Shown in pieces: positions 5,229 to 6,357 of a stretch of 6,357 nucleotides of DNA. This DNA is from Candidatus Zhuqueibacterota bacterium (GTDB lineage: Bacteria > SM23-31): contig JADFON010000115.1 in assembly GCA_022562855.1 (NCBI GenBank), positions 1-6,357 of the forward strand, read 5' to 3'. How positions within the stretch are numbered: position 1 is the stretch's first letter; every line of letters starts with the position of its first letter. A program made the position numbers and the translations under genes. The notes under the pieces are model-generated. The model was not told the origin of the DNA. It did no database searches and saw only the letters and a program-made list of their open reading frames with translations.

Positions 5229-6050
5229 ATGCTTGAAACGTTTACATACCTTTTGCCTCCGTTTACGATTTGCCTCCTGATGGTGGGTATTCTAAGCTAC
5301 TTCGGGAATCACATTCTTGCCCGGGGCATCATTTTTATCGACATATCTCTTGCCCAGATTGCCGCGCTTGGTTCGATGATAGGTATACTTATCGGTTTTG
5401 GCGCCGAATCGACCGGGACGGCGATTTTTTCTTTTGCATTCGCAATCGTCATCGTTTCCTTGTTTCCTTTATTGAATTTTGAAAAAGAGGGTATACCTGA
5501 AGAAGCGATTATTGGATTCGCCTACGGGCTTTCGCTTGCTCTTGCGCTCATATTGGCGGAGTATATTCCGGGTGGGTCGAACTTTATCAAGAAAACGCTT
5601 ACCGGTAACATATTATGGGTGACCTGGAGCGAAATACTTGTGAGTTTTCTCTTGTTTTTCGGGGTGGGCATTGTTCATGTCTTTTTTGGAAAGAGATTCA
5701 TAAAAATGTCCACCGGTCAAATCGACGGATGGTCGAAATCCAAACAGATGACGATCAATCTATTGTTTTTTGTGACCTTTGCAATCGTGATAGTTAAAAC
5801 AGTGGCGATTGGAGGGATATTTGTAATATTCACTTTTTTGATCGCCCCGGCGTCTATTGCAGCATTTTTTGCGAATTCGTGGAAATGGAAAATCCTGATT
5901 TCATGGATCGCCGGTTTTGTCGGTTCAGTCCTTGGTATTATAGTCTCATATTACCTGGATATGCCCAATGGACCGGCGATAGTATGTACACTTGGTTTAC
6001 TGTTAATTGTTACCTGGATCTGTAAAAAGCTATTTTTTAGAAGTGCATAA
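5229..6050 (+). CDS. ABC-3 family metal permease (ZnuB/TroC-like)
   Basis: The 273-residue inner-membrane protein is made of roughly eight or nine hydrophobic helices and is of normal length for the family. Family landmarks include GILSYFGNHIL-x-RGIIFIDISLAQIAALG (residues 20-48), EEAIIGFAYGLSLAL (91-105), LTGNILWV (124-131) and the glycine-rich V-x-IGGIFVIFTFLIAPASIAA stretch in the second half. It would form the channel for the metal released by the binding protein. The start at 5229 follows an in-frame TAG two codons earlier and fits the family N-terminus, but no Shine-Dalgarno sequence is visible before it, which is odd. The gap of 262 bases to the binding-protein gene suggests a separate promoter or a disturbed operon. 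A second, related permease gene follows after 21 bases. Confidence 0.92.
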   Translation: MLETFTYLLPPFTICLLMVGILSYFGNHILARGIIFIDISLAQIAALGSMIGILIGFGAESTGTAIFSFAFAIVIVSLFPLLNFEKEGIPEEAIIGFAYGLSLALALILAEYIPGGSNFIKKTLTGNILWVTWSEILVSFLLFFGVGIVHVFFGKRFIKMSTGQIDGWSKSKQMTINLLFFVTFAIVIVKTVAIGGIFVIFTFLIAPASIAAFFANSWKWKILISWIAGFVGSVLGIIVSYYLDMPNGPAIVCTLGLLLIVTWICKKLFFRSA

Positions 6051-6071
6051 TAAGGAGCATGGAGAGGGACA

Positions 6072-6357
6072 TTGTCTATATTTGAATTTATGATCGCCCC
6101 TTTTGCGGCGTGTATGGTGCTGATCGGGATACTCGGCTATTTCGGTATACATGTTTTGAAACGTGAGATTATTTTCATAGATATTGCCATGGCGCAAATT
6201 GCCGCACTGGGCATGACTTTTGCCTTTTTGTTCAATATCGATTTTCACAGTAACCTGGCGTACTTGTTTTCGGTCGGTTTTACAACCATAGCGGCGTCGA
6301 TCTTCGCAGCAATAAAAGACAAAGACCTTCATGTCCCTTTGGAAGCTATTATAGGGT
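6072..6357 (+). CDS. Second ABC-3 family metal permease, N-terminal part (runs off right edge)
   Basis: Ninety-five codons are visible. The start is taken as TTG at 6072, because GGAG lies seven bases upstream and the next in-frame ATG (residue 7) has no Shine-Dalgarno site; an ATG at 6059 is in another frame and stops after eight codons. The product, beginning MSIFEFMIAPFAAC, aligns without gaps to the first permease: over 44 residues up to FIDIAMAQIAALG about 26 are identical. Shared blocks are GIL-x-YFG-x-H, IIFIDI and AQIAALG, and the later PLEAIIG corresponds to PEEAIIG. It is therefore a tandem paralog. Two different permeases side by side recall TroC/TroD or MntC/MntD systems, in which they form a heterodimer; two independent homodimers are also possible. 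The C-terminal half and any following ATPase gene lie beyond the window. Confidence 0.88.
   Translation, partial: MSIFEFMIAPFAACMVLIGILGYFGIHVLKREIIFIDIAMAQIAALGMTFAFLFNIDFHSNLAYLFSVGFTTIAASIFAAIKDKDLHVPLEAIIG

Overview
The window is a stretch of a Gram-negative bacterial chromosome of moderate to low GC. An outer-membrane barrel protein, a periplasmic binding protein and a lipoprotein signal all point to a two-membrane cell. The promoters that can be read are ordinary sigma70 type (best: TTGACA-17-TAAATT before the tRNA genes), not Bacteroidota type. My impression of the protein families (coiled-coil plus barrel outer-membrane protein, FapA/DUF342 protein, metal-binding protein with an extra segment) is an FCB-group candidate phylum such as Neomarinimicrobiota, but this is a weak inference.

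Left part, minus strand (1-971): the N-terminal 85 residues of a FapA/DUF342-like protein run off the left edge. Upstream of it lies a small lipoprotein gene that has decayed. It keeps a Shine-Dalgarno site, start, signal peptide and lipobox, but has an in-frame TAA and a frameshift. Further upstream is a possible zinc-ribbon micro-ORF whose fourth cysteine position is a UGA codon.

Middle (1080-1730): a plus-strand sigma70-like promoter leads into a rod-foldable RNA of about 180 nt that ends in an eight-T terminator. It is a candidate small RNA with 6S-like architecture. Facing it on the minus strand is a two-gene tRNA operon (tRNA-Val(TAC), then tRNA-Asp(GTC)) with a strong promoter and a strong intrinsic terminator.

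Right part, plus strand (1909-6357): a metal-uptake cluster, most likely for zinc. In order it encodes a 128-residue exported protein with HxH, HxH and CxxC motifs; an outer-membrane barrel protein with an N-terminal coiled coil and an HAH motif; a ZnuA/TroA-family binding protein; an ABC-3 (ZnuB/TroC) permease; and a second, paralogous permease that starts at TTG and runs off the right edge. Together they would move a divalent metal across the outer membrane, capture it in the periplasm and carry it across the inner membrane. The ABC ATPase that must power the permeases is not in the window. The place where it often sits, between binding protein and permease, holds only a 262-base gap with a palindromic intergenic repeat. 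I see no convincing Zur operator, so regulation by zinc is inferred from content only.
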